Shown: positions 1 to 10,094, counted from the stretch's first letter. The stretch: 64,000 nt of DNA from Paraburkholderia metrosideri (GCF_904848625.1 NZ_CAJHCP010000001.1:62001-126000), one strand, 5' to 3'. A program made the numbers and translations. Notes: generated by a model not told the origin, from the sequence alone.

Positions 1-747
1 GCGACGCGCGTGGGCCTTCCAGTCGTCGATATGGTGACGGGCCTGAACGCGCTCGCCGGCATTCTGCTGGCGCTCGCTGAGCGCGCGACAAGCGGACACG
101 GCCAGTCGATCGATATCGCGTTGTACGACTGCGGCGTATCGCTGCTGCATCCGCATCTGCCGAACTATTTCGGCTCGGGCCGCACGCCGCAGCGCAGTGG
201 CAATGCGCATCCGAATATCACGCCGTACGACAGCTATCGCACCGCGACCGCGCCGATCTTCCTCGCCGTCGGCAACGACCGGCAGTTTGCGCGGCTGTGC
301 GCGCATCTGGGCGCGCCTGAACTCGCCGACGATCCGCGTTATGCCGACAACCGCAGCCGCTGCGCGCATCGCGAGCCGTTGAAGGCCGCGCTCGAAAGCC
401 TGCTCGCGACGCACGCTTGCGAGCCGCTCGCGCAAGCGCTGATCAACGCGGGCGTACCGTGCGGCCCCGTGCAAACGGTCGATGTGGTCGCGCGTCATCC
501 GCATACGCTGCATCGCGGGATGGTGGTCGAGATGGGCGAGTATCGCGGCACCGCGTCGCCGATCAAATTGTCGCGCACGCCGGCCAGCTACCGCAGTGCG
601 CCGCCGTCGCTCGGGGCCGACACGCGCGACGTGCTCGATGCCTTGGGTATCGACGCGGCCACCCAGCAGCGTTTGTTCGATGCGGGCGTGCTCAAGGCCG
701 ACACGCGCACCGACGCAACGCCCGAACCCGAGGTGCTCAAAGCCTGA
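1..747 (+). CDS. CoA-transferase family III (CaiB/BaiF), 5' truncated
   Basis: The reading frame is open from the first base, so only the C-terminal part of about 248 residues is present. It resembles the second half of CaiB/BaiF (family III) CoA-transferases, which move CoA between an acyl-CoA and a free carboxylic acid. The visible family-like segments are the GNDRQFARLC stretch, the ADDPRYADNRSR stretch and the VPCGPV loop. The catalytic Asp of this family lies upstream and cannot be checked. An MFS carrier follows 68 nt downstream on the same strand, suggesting a carboxylate uptake and activation cluster. The substrate is unknown. Confidence 0.85.
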   Translation, partial: ATRVGLPVVDMVTGLNALAGILLALAERATSGHGQSIDIALYDCGVSLLHPHLPNYFGSGRTPQRSGNAHPNITPYDSYRTATAPIFLAVGNDRQFARLCAHLGAPELADDPRYADNRSRCAHREPLKAALESLLATHACEPLAQALINAGVPCGPVQTVDVVARHPHTLHRGMVVEMGEYRGTASPIKLSRTPASYRSAPPSLGADTRDVLDALGIDAATQQRLFDAGVLKADTRTDATPEPEVLKA

Positions 748-815
748 CAGCGGTTTTCCGGCGACGGCACCCAGATAGCCGCGCCTTCCAGAAGAATCAT
801 CTTGGAGACAGACAC

Positions 816-2129
816 ATGCATCGTGCACCCGACGACCACGCCGCTACCCGGCAACCCACCCGCGCAGCGGCCGCCGCTTTTGTCGGCACCACGATCGAGT
901 GGTACGACTTTTATATCTACGCCACTGCATCCGCGCTGATTTTCGGCAAGCTGTTCTTTCCCGGCAGCGATCCGTTTTTCGCGACGCTCGCGTCATTTGG
1001 CACGTTCGCGGTGGGCTTTTTCGCGCGGCCTTTCGGCGGGCTGGTGTTCGGTCATCTGGGCGACCGCATCGGCCGGAAGAAAGCCTTGGTGGCGACGCTC
1101 GCGATCATGGGCATCGGCACGGTCGGCATCGGCTTCCTGCCCACCTATGCGAGCGCCGGTACGTGGGCGCCGGTGCTGCTGGTGCTGCTGCGCGTGGCGC
1201 AAGGCATTGCGATTGGCGGCGAGTGGGGCGGCGCGGTGCTGATGGCGAGCGAACATGCGCCGAAGGGCAAGCGCACGTTCTTCGCGTCATTTGCGCAGTT
1301 GGGCAGCCCGGCCGGCTTGATCCTGTCGCTGCTGGCGTTTCGCGCGGTGGCGTCGATGGATAAAGAGGTGTTTTTTAGCTGGGGATGGCGTCTGCCGTTT
1401 CTCGCCAGCGCGGTGTTGCTGGTGGTCGGCCTGCTGATTCGCTCGGGGGTCGGCGAATCGCCGGAATTCAATGCGCTGAAAGCGCAGCGGCGGGTCGCGG
1501 CGTTGCCGGTTGCCGAAGTCGTGCGCGATGCATGGCGCACGGTGTTGCTGTGCCTCGGCGCGAACGTGATCGGCGTGGCGGGTGCGTGGTTCGTCAACAC
1601 CTTCATGCTCAATTACACGACCCAGACGCTCGGACTCGATCGCTCGCTGATTCTCGACTGTCTGTTCGTGGTGGCGTTCATTCAGCTATTTACGCAACTC
1701 GGCTCCGGGTGGTTCGCGCAACGCATCGGCACCGGACGCTTTCTGAAGGGCGCGGCGGCGTTGGCGATGCTGTCGCCGTATCCGATGTTCGCGCTGGTCT
1801 CGACCGGCCGGCCGGTGGCGATCGTGATCGGCATTGCGCTCGCGGTGATGTGCATGTCGAGTTCGTATGCGGTGATGGCGGGATTCATGTCGACGGCATT
1901 CCCGGTGCGCGTCCGCTATTCGGCGATTTCGCTGTCCTACCAGATGTGCGCCGCGCTGGCAGGTGGCTTGACGCCACTGATCGGGACTGTGCTCGCGCAT
2001 CGTTATCCGGGCGCGTGGTGGCCGCTCGCCGTGTTCTACAGTTGCCTCGCGGGGGTGTCGCTGGTGTGCATCGGCACGCTGGAGCGGCGCAAACGCGGCG
2101 CGGCGCGAGGTGTCGTCGAAATCGCCTGA
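816..2129 (+). CDS. MFS transporter, metabolite:H+ symporter (MHS) type
   Basis: This 437-residue inner-membrane carrier has about twelve hydrophobic segments. The start ATG at 816 follows a GGAG eight bases upstream, and the protein begins with a hydrophilic arm before TIEWYDFYIYATASALIFG, which is typical of the MHS subfamily (shikimate, ketoglutarate and dicarboxylate symporters). The loop 2-3 signature GHLGDRIGRKKA is intact. It lies between a CoA-transferase and an Asp/Glu racemase homologue, so an organic or amino acid is the likely cargo. That is inference from position only. Confidence 0.85.
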   Translation: MHRAPDDHAATRQPTRAAAAAFVGTTIEWYDFYIYATASALIFGKLFFPGSDPFFATLASFGTFAVGFFARPFGGLVFGHLGDRIGRKKALVATLAIMGIGTVGIGFLPTYASAGTWAPVLLVLLRVAQGIAIGGEWGGAVLMASEHAPKGKRTFFASFAQLGSPAGLILSLLAFRAVASMDKEVFFSWGWRLPFLASAVLLVVGLLIRSGVGESPEFNALKAQRRVAALPVAEVVRDAWRTVLLCLGANVIGVAGAWFVNTFMLNYTTQTLGLDRSLILDCLFVVAFIQLFTQLGSGWFAQRIGTGRFLKGAAALAMLSPYPMFALVSTGRPVAIVIGIALAVMCMSSSYAVMAGFMSTAFPVRVRYSAISLSYQMCAALAGGLTPLIGTVLAHRYPGAWWPLAVFYSCLAGVSLVCIGTLERRKRGAARGVVEIA

Positions 2130-2153
2130 TGGCTTTCCCGCCGGTTACGATGG

Positions 2154-2177
2154 CCGTTGCGGCATGCGCCGTAACGG
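2154..2177 (+). terminator. hairpin after the MFS gene
   Basis: A 10-bp stem with one G-T wobble (arms 2154-2163 and 2168-2177) closes a four-base loop 25 nt after the MFS stop codon. There is no real T tract, only a mixed T-rich stretch, so termination is plausible but unproven. Confidence 0.4.
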
Positions 2178-2287
2178 TGATTTCGTGGTTAACCCCACGT
2201 CATGGAGGCGCTACATAATGTCATCCTCAAGCGCTCAATAGCCGCCTGCGTTGAAGGCGGACGGACTCAATGACGGGGGAGGTCATC

Positions 2288-3796
2288 ATGAATCGCTTTC
2301 GTTCGCTAGGTGTGGTGACGGGCGCGGCGCAATTCGCCAGCGCCGACGTGCTGTGCCGGATGAGCGTGGCGTCGCAACGGGCCGGCGCGACGCGGCCCTT
2401 CGACCTCGTTCTCGAGCAGCGCTCCTGGCAGGGACCCGCGGCGCCGGAAGCCGCCCACGCGCCTTTCCGGTTTCATGTGTTCGACGCGGTGCGTGCGTTA
2501 GAAAAGCGGGGGGTCGACGCGATCGTGCTGCCGTGCTTTTTGTGCCACACCTTTATCGACGAACTGTCGGCCAATGTTGCCGTGCCGGTCGCGAACATCA
2601 TGACCGCGCTCGTCGCGCATGTGCAGAAGACGTTTCCTTCCGTGCGTCGCGTGGGGGTGCTCACGTCCGCGACGATTCGCGACAACGGGCTTTTCGAGCG
2701 CTATTTCGGCGGCGCGCAATTTAACGTGCTGTATCCGCGCAACGACACCGGGATCGACTGCGTGACGAGCGCCGTGTACGGCGAAGAGGGTATCCGGAGC
2801 GGCCGTGTGCACGGGCGGCCGGTCGAGTTGTTGCGGGCGGCGTGCGCGGACCTGATCGTGCAGGGCGCTGAATTGATCGTGCCGGGGCTCGCGGAAATTG
2901 GCCTCGTGATGCGCGCGCTCCATGCGCTCGAGGTGCCGCTCGTCGATACCAATCAGGTCTATGCGCGCTACGTCGCATCGGACCGGTATCTGCAGCCGGC
3001 ACCGCGCTTCAAGCTGGGCGTGGTGGGCGGAGTCGGGCCGGCAGCAACGGTCGACTTCCTGGCGAAGCTCGTGCGCAATACACCGGCGGCGCGCGATCAG
3101 GACCATATCAAGGTGATGGTCGAGCAGAATCCGCAGATTCCGGATCGCACCGACGCGCTGCTCGGCCATGGCGACGATCCGACTCTCGCGCTATATGCCG
3201 CGTGCAGGACGCTGGAGGACGGCGGCGCGGATCTGATTGCGATCCCGTGCAATACCGCGCATGCGTTTGTCGAACAGATCCAGTCTGCGTTGAAGGTGCC
3301 GATCGTCAATATGCTGACCTGTACCGTCGATTATCTGCGTGAGAGCTTCCCGGCATTGCGCGAAGTTGGCGTGCTGGCGACCTCGGGCACGCTCGCGAGC
3401 CGCGTGTATGAGCGCTCGCTCGAGGCGCGCGGCTTTGTGCAGATCGCGCCGGCGGCGCCGGCGCAGGCGCGTCTGATGAGCGCGGTGTATGGTCCTCGCG
3501 GCGCGAAGGCGGGCTACACGTCCGGTGAGTGTGCCGACGATGTTGCCGCCGCGCTCGACGATCTCGTCGCGCAAGGCGTTCAGGTGATCGTGCTGGCGTG
3601 TACCGAATTGCCGCTGCTGCTGCGCGACGCCGTGCTGGCGTGTCCGGGCGGGCGAGTGGTGCGGCTGGTCGATCCTACCGAGGTGTTGGCGCGCGCTTGC
3701 GTGGCGCATGCGTTGGGCGAGAGTGGCGCGCGCGGAGAGCGTGGCGAAATCGCCGTGACGCAAGGTCCGGCGGACATTGAAAGCGCTTATGGCTGA
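2288..3796 (+). CDS. tandem two-domain aspartate/glutamate racemase family protein
   Basis: The protein has 502 residues, about twice the usual length of an Asp/Glu racemase. The ATG at 2288 is chosen over one at 2270 because GGGGGAGG sits six bases before it. Residues ~1-235 and ~240-490 are two copies of the fold. The C-terminal copy has both cysteines expected of the cofactor-independent racemase pair, in IPCNTAH (C321) and LACTELP (C438). The N-terminal copy keeps C83 and C86 in LPCFLCH, but where the second catalytic Cys should be it reads VPGLAEIG. The second copy is probably catalytic and the first degenerate or regulatory. The substrate is not identifiable. The gene follows an MFS carrier with a 158-nt gap. 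Confidence 0.8.
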   Translation: MNRFRSLGVVTGAAQFASADVLCRMSVASQRAGATRPFDLVLEQRSWQGPAAPEAAHAPFRFHVFDAVRALEKRGVDAIVLPCFLCHTFIDELSANVAVPVANIMTALVAHVQKTFPSVRRVGVLTSATIRDNGLFERYFGGAQFNVLYPRNDTGIDCVTSAVYGEEGIRSGRVHGRPVELLRAACADLIVQGAELIVPGLAEIGLVMRALHALEVPLVDTNQVYARYVASDRYLQPAPRFKLGVVGGVGPAATVDFLAKLVRNTPAARDQDHIKVMVEQNPQIPDRTDALLGHGDDPTLALYAACRTLEDGGADLIAIPCNTAHAFVEQIQSALKVPIVNMLTCTVDYLRESFPALREVGVLATSGTLASRVYERSLEARGFVQIAPAAPAQARLMSAVYGPRGAKAGYTSGECADDVAAALDDLVAQGVQVIVLACTELPLLLRDAVLACPGGRVVRLVDPTEVLARACVAHALGESGARGERGEIAVTQGPADIESAYG

Positions 3797-4208
3797 GCGG
3801 TGGCGATGACGCGGCGGTTATCCGCTGCGCGCTGAGCGGCGCGGGTTGCTTTGCGCGGGCTACTGGCACGGAAAGTCTCGTGCCGCCTCTCTATTCTCGT
3901 TTCTGGCGATCCGGGTTCGGCTCGTTTCGAGTCGTCTTCGGGATCGGCACACCCCTTGCTGCCCCCACTCAGCGGCGCTGCCGCTCGCCACCTATTTACA
4001 CGCGACTCGCTGACCACGCCGCTGGCAAACCCGCTGGCAAGTCGTTACCGGCGGTGTCATGGAAAACTGTATAAATATACAGTATAGTATTTGGCTGCAA
4101 GCTGGGCTTCGGTGCGTCTGCGCCGCCCCGGCAGCACCGAACTTGCGCGGTCGCGAGGCGTCCGTGAGAGGTGGCCCACCCATTCAGACATTCAGACGGT
4201 CGGAAAAA
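3797..4208. other. intergenic region upstream of uvrA
   Basis: No supportable gene lies in these 412 bases. The first 260 bases show nothing recognisable. The last part holds the LexA box and candidate promoter of the uvrA gene and a leader of about 120 nt. Open frames here are short and lack ribosome binding sites. Confidence 0.6.
4067..4082 (+). promoter_or_regulatory. LexA (SOS) box with overlapping promoter
   Basis: CTGTATAAATATACAG fits the CTGT-N8-ACAG LexA consensus with both outer quartets perfect and an AT-rich core, and it is palindromic except at the centre. A possible -10 TATAGT (4083-4088) abuts its right edge, with a weak -35 (TGGAAA, 4060-4065) 17 bases upstream, so bound LexA would block polymerase. 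The box ends 126 nt before the chosen uvrA start. This is strong evidence that this uvrA belongs to the SOS regulon. Confidence 0.88.
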
Positions 4209-7200
4209 TTGTCATCTAACGGCACTATCAAGATTCGCGGCGCTCGCCAGCACAATCTCAAGAACCTCGATCTCGACGTACGAACCGGCGAGATGACGGT
4301 CGTCACCGGGCCCTCCGGTTCCGGTAAATCGAGCCTCGTGTTCGACACGCTTTACGCGGAAGGCCAGCGGCGCTACGTCGAAACTTTCAGCGCTTACGCG
4401 CGCCAGTTCCTCGACCGCATGGACCGGCCGCAGGTCGACCGGGTAGACGGCGTGCCGCCTGCCATCGCGATCGACCAGACCAATCCGGTACGCAGTTCGC
4501 GCTCCACCGTCGGCACGATGACGGAGCTCAACGACCACCTGAAGCTGCTCTATGCGCGCGCGGCCGAACTGTTCGACCGCAAGACCGCGCAGCAGGTGCG
4601 GCACGACACGCCGGAAACGATTTACGCCGAGCTGCTCGAACGCACCGGTCAGAACGAACCCCGGCTGGTGGTGACGTTTCCCGTCGAGTTGCCGGAATCC
4701 GCTTCGGAACAGGAGGTCGAGCAGTGGCTTTCCGCCAGCGGCTACACGCGTGTGCAGGCGCAGCGCGAAGTCGATTCGCCCACCGGCAAGCGCAAGCTGC
4801 TCGACGTGGTGGCCGACCGTTTCCGTCTGAGCTCGGTGGACAAACAGCGCGTGGTCGAGGCGATCGAAGCGTCGCTGAAGCGCGGCGGCGGGCGCGTCAA
4901 TATTTACGTGCTGCCTGCGTCGTCCGAAGGCGCGCAGAGCCAGCACGCCGAGCCGATAATCTGGCGTTTCTCCACCGGCTTGCATAACCCCGATAGCGAT
5001 CTGCGCTATGCCGACCCGCAACCGGCGCTGTTCTCGTTCAACTCGGCTTACGGCGCGTGTGAAGTTTGCCGCGGGTTCGGGCGCGTGATCGGCGTCGACC
5101 TCGGGCTCGTCATTCCGGACGCGCGCAAGACCTTGCGCGACGGCGCGATCAAGCCGATGCAAACGCCTGCATGGAAGGAATGCCAGGACGATCTGATGCG
5201 CTACGCGGCGAAAGCCGACATCCGTCGCGACACGCCGTGGGGCGAGTTGACGGAGGCGGAGCGCGACTGGGTCATCAACGGTTCGCCGGACTGGAACGGC
5301 ACATGGCAGAGCCACTGGTACGGCGTCAAACGCTTCTTCGAGTATCTCGAATCGAAAGCGTACAAGATGCATATTCGCGTGCTGTTGTCGAAATACCGCA
5401 GCTATACGCCGTGCGAAACCTGCGGCGGCGCACGTCTGAAAACGGAATCGCTGCTGTGGCGTCTCGGCAGCAAAGCGAATGCGGACGAAGCGCTGGAGGC
5501 GCCACGCCGCTTCCTGCCGCGCGGTGTCGACTGGACACGCGCACAACTCGAAGCGTTGCCGGGGCTGACCGTGCACGACCTGATGCTGATGCCGATCGAG
5601 CGCATTCGCCGCTTCTTCGACGAAATCAGTTTGCCTTCCGCGCTGCTGGACGACGCGCTGAAACTGCTGCTGGCCGAAGTGCGCACCCGCCTGAAGTATC
5701 TGTGCGACGTGGGCCTGGGCTATCTGACACTCGACCGGCAAAGCCGCACGTTATCGGGCGGCGAGGTGCAGCGGATCAACCTGACCACGGCGCTCGGCAC
5801 GTCGCTGACCAAAACGCTGTTCGTGCTCGACGAGCCGAGCATCGGGCTGCATCCGCGCGATCTGAACCGGATCGTCGAGGCAATGCATCGTCTGCGTGAC
5901 GCCGGTAATACGCTGGTGGTGGTCGAGCATGACCCGTCGGTCATGCTCGCAGCCGACCGTCTGATCGATATGGGTCCGGGGCCGGGCGAGCGGGGCGGCT
6001 CGATCATTTACGACGGTGTGCCCGAGGCGATTCGCTCGTCGGGCACGCTCACCGGCGAATATCTCGGTGGCCGCCGGCATGTGGCCGACGCCGCGCACTG
6101 GTCACAGCGTCCGGTGAATGCGACGACGCCGCGCATCGTGCTCGAAGGCGCGACCGAGCATAACTTGCGCGATGTCACGGTCGAGATTCCGTTGGAACGG
6201 CTCGTTTGCGTGACGGGCGTGTCGGGTTCTGGCAAGTCCACGCTGCTGCAAGACGTGCTGTATCCGGCCATGGCGCGCCATTTCGGCCTTGCTACCGAAT
6301 CGCCCGGTGCGTTCAGAAGCCTGACCGGGGCCGATCAGGTGACCGACGTGGTTTTCGTCGACCAGTCGCCGATCGGCAAGACTGCGCGCTCGAATCCGGC
6401 CAGTTACGTCGGCGCGTTCGACGAAATCCGCAAGCTGTTCGCCAAAGCGCCGCTTGCTCAGCAACGCGGCTATGGTCCCGGCATGTTCAGCTTCAACTCG
6501 GGCGACGGCCGTTGTCCGACTTGCGGCGGCTCGGGTTTCGAGCATATCGAAATGCAGTTCCTGAGCGACGTGTACTTGCGTTGCCCGGATTGCGACGGGC
6601 GCCGTTATCGCGCGGAACTGCTCGAAGTGAAGATCGAGCGCGGCGAACCGGCGCGTGCGTTGAGCATTGCCGACGTTCTGGAGTTGACCGTCAGTGAAGC
6701 CGTGGCTTACTTCGCGAGAGATGCCGAAGTACTCCGCGTGCTGCAGCCTATCGTCGACGTGGGTCTCGAGTACGTGAAACTCGGTCAGCCGGTGCCCACG
6801 TTGTCGGGCGGCGAAGCGCAGCGGCTGAAGCTCGCGGGCTTCCTCGCAGAGTCGGCGCAGGCGCGTACCGCGCGCAGCGCGAAACAGGCGGTGCCAAAAC
6901 GTCTGTTCATGTTCGACGAACCCACCACCGGCTTGCACTTCGACGACATCGCCAAGCTGATGCAGGCGTTCGGCAAGCTGCTCACAAGCGGACATTCGCT
7001 GATCGTGATCGAACACAATCTCGACGTGATCCGCGCGGCGGACTGGCTGATCGATCTTGGGCCCGAAGGGGGCGACGGCGGCGGCCGTGTGCTGTGTGCG
7101 GGCACGCCGGAAGAGGTCAAGCTGTGCGCCGAATCGCATACCGGTGAGGCGCTGTTGCAATACGACCGCGCGGTGGGCGCGGCGGCTGAACCCGTGTCGC

Positions 7201-10094
7201 AAGGCATTCCGCTGCAAAAGGCGCTGAGCGCCGCGCGCGCGCGGCGGGCGATCGAAGGCGAGGACGTGGTGCGCATCGTCAACGCGCGCGAGCACAACCT
7301 GAAAGCGCTGGACGTAGACATCCCGCACGGCAAGTTCAATGTGATTACCGGCGTATCCGGTTCGGGCAAGTCCACGCTCGCGTTCGACATCCTGTTTCAC
7401 GAAGGGCAGCGCCGTTACCTCGAATCGTTGAACGCGTACGCGCGTTCCATCGTGCAACCGGCTGGGCGGCCCGAAGTCGACGCCGTGTATGGCATCCCGC
7501 CGACCGTTGCGATCGAACAGCGGCTTTCGCGCGGCGGCCGCAAGAGTACGGTCGCCACCACGTCCGAGGTATGGCACTTCCTGCGCCTGCTGTATGTGAA
7601 ACTCGGTTTGCAGCATTGCATTCATGACGGCACGCCGGTTACGTCGCAGAGTGTCGAATCGATTGCAGCGCAGTTGCTGCGCGATCACAAGGGCCAGCAT
7701 GTCGGTTTCCTCGCGCCGCTGGTCGTGAATCGCAAGGGCGTCTATACGGATCTCGCGAAATGGGCGAAGGCGCGCGGCAATACGCATCTGCGAGTCGACG
7801 GTGAATTCGTGCCGGTGGATCCGTGGCCCAAGCTCGATCGCTTCCGCGAGCACACCATCGAACTGCCGGTGGCGGACCTCGTCGTGTCGGCGGATCATGA
7901 AGCGGAATTGCGCAAGGCGCTCGATCAAACGCTGGAAATCGGCAAAGGCGTGATGCATCTGCTCGCCCCGCTCGACGGTCTGCATGACGCGATTCACGGT
8001 GGCCGCACCACCGCGAAACTGGGTGCCGTGAAAGTGCTGTCCACCAAACGCGCCTGTCCGGCATGCGGTACGAGCTATCCTGAACTCGATCCGCGTATGT
8101 TCTCGTACAACAGCAAACACGGCTGGTGTACGACATGTGTCGGCACCGGTCTGTCGCTGACCCGCGAACAGCGTGCCGCGTACGACGACACGATCGTCGT
8201 CGAAGACAATCGCGGCCGCGAACAGAGCTTGCCGTCGGAGGAGCAGGAGCCGGAAGGCCTGATCGACGAGCCGTGCCCGGATTGCTCGGGCACGCGCCTG
8301 AATCCCACGGCGCGGGCCGTCACGTTCGACACCCAATCCATCACCAACGTCGCGCAGTGGACCGTGTCCGATACGCGTACGTGGATCGACACATTGGAGA
8401 TGACCGGCCGCAACGCCGAAATCGCGCGCGACGTGATCAGCGAAATCGGCAGCCGTCTGCAATTTCTGGAAGAAGTCGGGCTGGGTTACCTGAGCCTCGA
8501 CCGTGCCGCGCCGAGCCTGTCCGGTGGTGAGGCGCAACGGATCCGGCTCGCCGCGCAACTTGGCAGCAACCTGCAAGGCGTGTGCTACGTGCTCGACGAG
8601 CCGACCATCGGTCTGCATCCACGCGACAACCAGATTCTGCTGAACGCGTTGCGCAAGCTGGGCGAAAAGGGCAATACGCTGGTGGTGGTCGAGCATGACG
8701 AAGATACGATTCGACGCGCCGATCACATCATCGATATTGGTCCGGGGGCGGGCAAACGCGGCGGGACGCTGGTCGCACAGGGTAGCGTGGCGGATCTGTC
8801 CGCGCAGCCCGATTCGCTGACCGGGCAATTTCTTGCGCAACCTATCGTGCATCCGCTGCAGCCGCGCCGTCAGGTGATGGCGCCCGGCAAACGGACAGCC
8901 GCGGTGCCGGAGAACTGGCTGACCGTGCATGGCGGCAAATTGCACAATCTGCGCAATGTCACGGTGGGCATTCCGCTGTCGCGGCTGGTGGCGGTGACGG
9001 GCGTCAGCGGTTCGGGCAAGTCCACGCTCGCACGCGACGTGCTGATGACCAATCTGCTGGACGCGGTTGGGCGCTCGGTTCTGTCGTCGCCGGCCACCCG
9101 GCGTGCGCGCGCGGCGGCCGAAGAAAAGCCGGCGGCTAACCGGCGCTCCAGCGTGCTCGCACGAAGCGCGCCGCGTGCGCCGTTGAACGTCACGCATGCA
9201 TGGCAAGGGTGCGATTCGATCACCGGTTGGGAGAGTATCGACCGCGTGCTCGAAGTCGACCAAACGCCGATCGGTAAAACGCCGCGCTCCTGTCCCGCCA
9301 CTTACATCGGCGTGTGGGACGCGATTCGCAAGCTGTTCGCCGGCACGCTCGAAGCGCGTGCGCGTGGCTACGCGGCGTCGCGTTTCTCGTTCAACACCGG
9401 CGACGGTCGTTGTCCGGCTTGCGAAGGACAAGGCGTGCGCACGATCGGCATGAGCTTCCTGCCCGACGTGAAGGTACTGTGCGATGTGTGCCATGGGCAG
9501 CGCTTTAATCCGGAGACGCTGGCGGTCACCTGGCGCGGCAAGAATATCGGCGACGTGCTGACCATGGAAATCGACGAGGCGGTCGAGTTCTTCTCGTCAA
9601 TCACGAATATCGGTCACCCGTTGCAGTTAATGAAAGACGTCGGCCTCGGCTATCTGACGCTGGGTCAACCGTCGCCGACGTTATCGGGCGGAGAGGCGCA
9701 GCGGATCAAACTCGTCACCGAGTTGAGCAAGGTGCGCGACGACATCACGCGGCGCGGTCAGAAGCCGCCGCATACGCTGTATGTGCTGGACGAACCGACG
9801 GTCGGCCTGCATATGGCGGACGTCGCCAAGCTGATCCGCGTTCTGCATCGTCTCGCCGATGGCGGGCATAGCGTCGTCGTCATCGAGCACGATCTGGACG
9901 TGATCGCCGAAGCCGACTGGGTCATCGATCTCGGTCCGGAAGGCGGCGTCGGCGGCGGGACGATTGTCGCCGCGACGGATCCTGAAGGACTGTCGCGCGT
10001 TGCCGCCAGTCACACCGGCGCTGCATTGCGCCCGGTACTGGCGCGCACGCAGAACGGTACGGCAAGAGTGGCGGGTGAGGGTACCAACGGTTGA
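4209..10094 (+). CDS. uvrA: double-length excinuclease ABC subunit UvrA (single-chain dimer)
   Basis: The protein has 1961 residues against about 940 for ordinary UvrA and contains two complete UvrA-like halves. UvrA recognises damaged DNA and loads UvrB in nucleotide excision repair. Four Walker A motifs are visible: GPSGSGKSS at ~34 and GVSGSGKST at ~670, ~1047 and ~1597. Four signatures LSGGEVQR/LSGGEAQR are present, each followed by a Walker B in a DEPT or DEPS context. CxxC zinc modules occur in both halves (CEVC, CETC, CPTC, CPDC, CPAC, CTTC, CDVC). The TTG at 4209 is preferred because homologues start near xSxNGTIxIRGARQHNLK and because an ATG at 4059 lies upstream of the LexA box. A GTG at 4164 is an alternative. 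Long double UvrA proteins are known in Burkholderia, and a normal-length uvrA is probably encoded elsewhere. Confidence 0.92.
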   Translation: MSSNGTIKIRGARQHNLKNLDLDVRTGEMTVVTGPSGSGKSSLVFDTLYAEGQRRYVETFSAYARQFLDRMDRPQVDRVDGVPPAIAIDQTNPVRSSRSTVGTMTELNDHLKLLYARAAELFDRKTAQQVRHDTPETIYAELLERTGQNEPRLVVTFPVELPESASEQEVEQWLSASGYTRVQAQREVDSPTGKRKLLDVVADRFRLSSVDKQRVVEAIEASLKRGGGRVNIYVLPASSEGAQSQHAEPIIWRFSTGLHNPDSDLRYADPQPALFSFNSAYGACEVCRGFGRVIGVDLGLVIPDARKTLRDGAIKPMQTPAWKECQDDLMRYAAKADIRRDTPWGELTEAERDWVINGSPDWNGTWQSHWYGVKRFFEYLESKAYKMHIRVLLSKYRSYTPCETCGGARLKTESLLWRLGSKANADEALEAPRRFLPRGVDWTRAQLEALPGLTVHDLMLMPIERIRRFFDEISLPSALLDDALKLLLAEVRTRLKYLCDVGLGYLTLDRQSRTLSGGEVQRINLTTALGTSLTKTLFVLDEPSIGLHPRDLNRIVEAMHRLRDAGNTLVVVEHDPSVMLAADRLIDMGPGPGERGGSIIYDGVPEAIRSSGTLTGEYLGGRRHVADAAHWSQRPVNATTPRIVLEGATEHNLRDVTVEIPLERLVCVTGVSGSGKSTLLQDVLYPAMARHFGLATESPGAFRSLTGADQVTDVVFVDQSPIGKTARSNPASYVGAFDEIRKLFAKAPLAQQRGYGPGMFSFNSGDGRCPTCGGSGFEHIEMQFLSDVYLRCPDCDGRRYRAELLEVKIERGEPARALSIADVLELTVSEAVAYFARDAEVLRVLQPIVDVGLEYVKLGQPVPTLSGGEAQRLKLAGFLAESAQARTARSAKQAVPKRLFMFDEPTTGLHFDDIAKLMQAFGKLLTSGHSLIVIEHNLDVIRAADWLIDLGPEGGDGGGRVLCAGTPEEVKLCAESHTGEALLQYDRAVGAAAEPVSQGIPLQKALSAARARRAIEGEDVVRIVNAREHNLKALDVDIPHGKFNVITGVSGSGKSTLAFDILFHEGQRRYLESLNAYARSIVQPAGRPEVDAVYGIPPTVAIEQRLSRGGRKSTVATTSEVWHFLRLLYVKLGLQHCIHDGTPVTSQSVESIAAQLLRDHKGQHVGFLAPLVVNRKGVYTDLAKWAKARGNTHLRVDGEFVPVDPWPKLDRFREHTIELPVADLVVSADHEAELRKALDQTLEIGKGVMHLLAPLDGLHDAIHGGRTTAKLGAVKVLSTKRACPACGTSYPELDPRMFSYNSKHGWCTTCVGTGLSLTREQRAAYDDTIVVEDNRGREQSLPSEEQEPEGLIDEPCPDCSGTRLNPTARAVTFDTQSITNVAQWTVSDTRTWIDTLEMTGRNAEIARDVISEIGSRLQFLEEVGLGYLSLDRAAPSLSGGEAQRIRLAAQLGSNLQGVCYVLDEPTIGLHPRDNQILLNALRKLGEKGNTLVVVEHDEDTIRRADHIIDIGPGAGKRGGTLVAQGSVADLSAQPDSLTGQFLAQPIVHPLQPRRQVMAPGKRTAAVPENWLTVHGGKLHNLRNVTVGIPLSRLVAVTGVSGSGKSTLARDVLMTNLLDAVGRSVLSSPATRRARAAAEEKPAANRRSSVLARSAPRAPLNVTHAWQGCDSITGWESIDRVLEVDQTPIGKTPRSCPATYIGVWDAIRKLFAGTLEARARGYAASRFSFNTGDGRCPACEGQGVRTIGMSFLPDVKVLCDVCHGQRFNPETLAVTWRGKNIGDVLTMEIDEAVEFFSSITNIGHPLQLMKDVGLGYLTLGQPSPTLSGGEAQRIKLVTELSKVRDDITRRGQKPPHTLYVLDEPTVGLHMADVAKLIRVLHRLADGGHSVVVIEHDLDVIAEADWVIDLGPEGGVGGGTIVAATDPEGLSRVAASHTGAALRPVLARTQNGTARVAGEGTNG

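Noticed and set aside
4059..4208. 50-codon N-terminal extension of UvrA from an ATG at 4059
   Set aside because: That ATG lies upstream of the LexA box, so it would be outside or at the edge of the transcript, and the extra residues do not resemble UvrA.
6102..9494. 1130-codon open reverse frame inside uvrA
   Set aside because: It lies antisense to the four conserved ABC motifs. The product is Arg/His/Gln-rich without any domain pattern, as expected for the antisense frame of a GC-rich gene.
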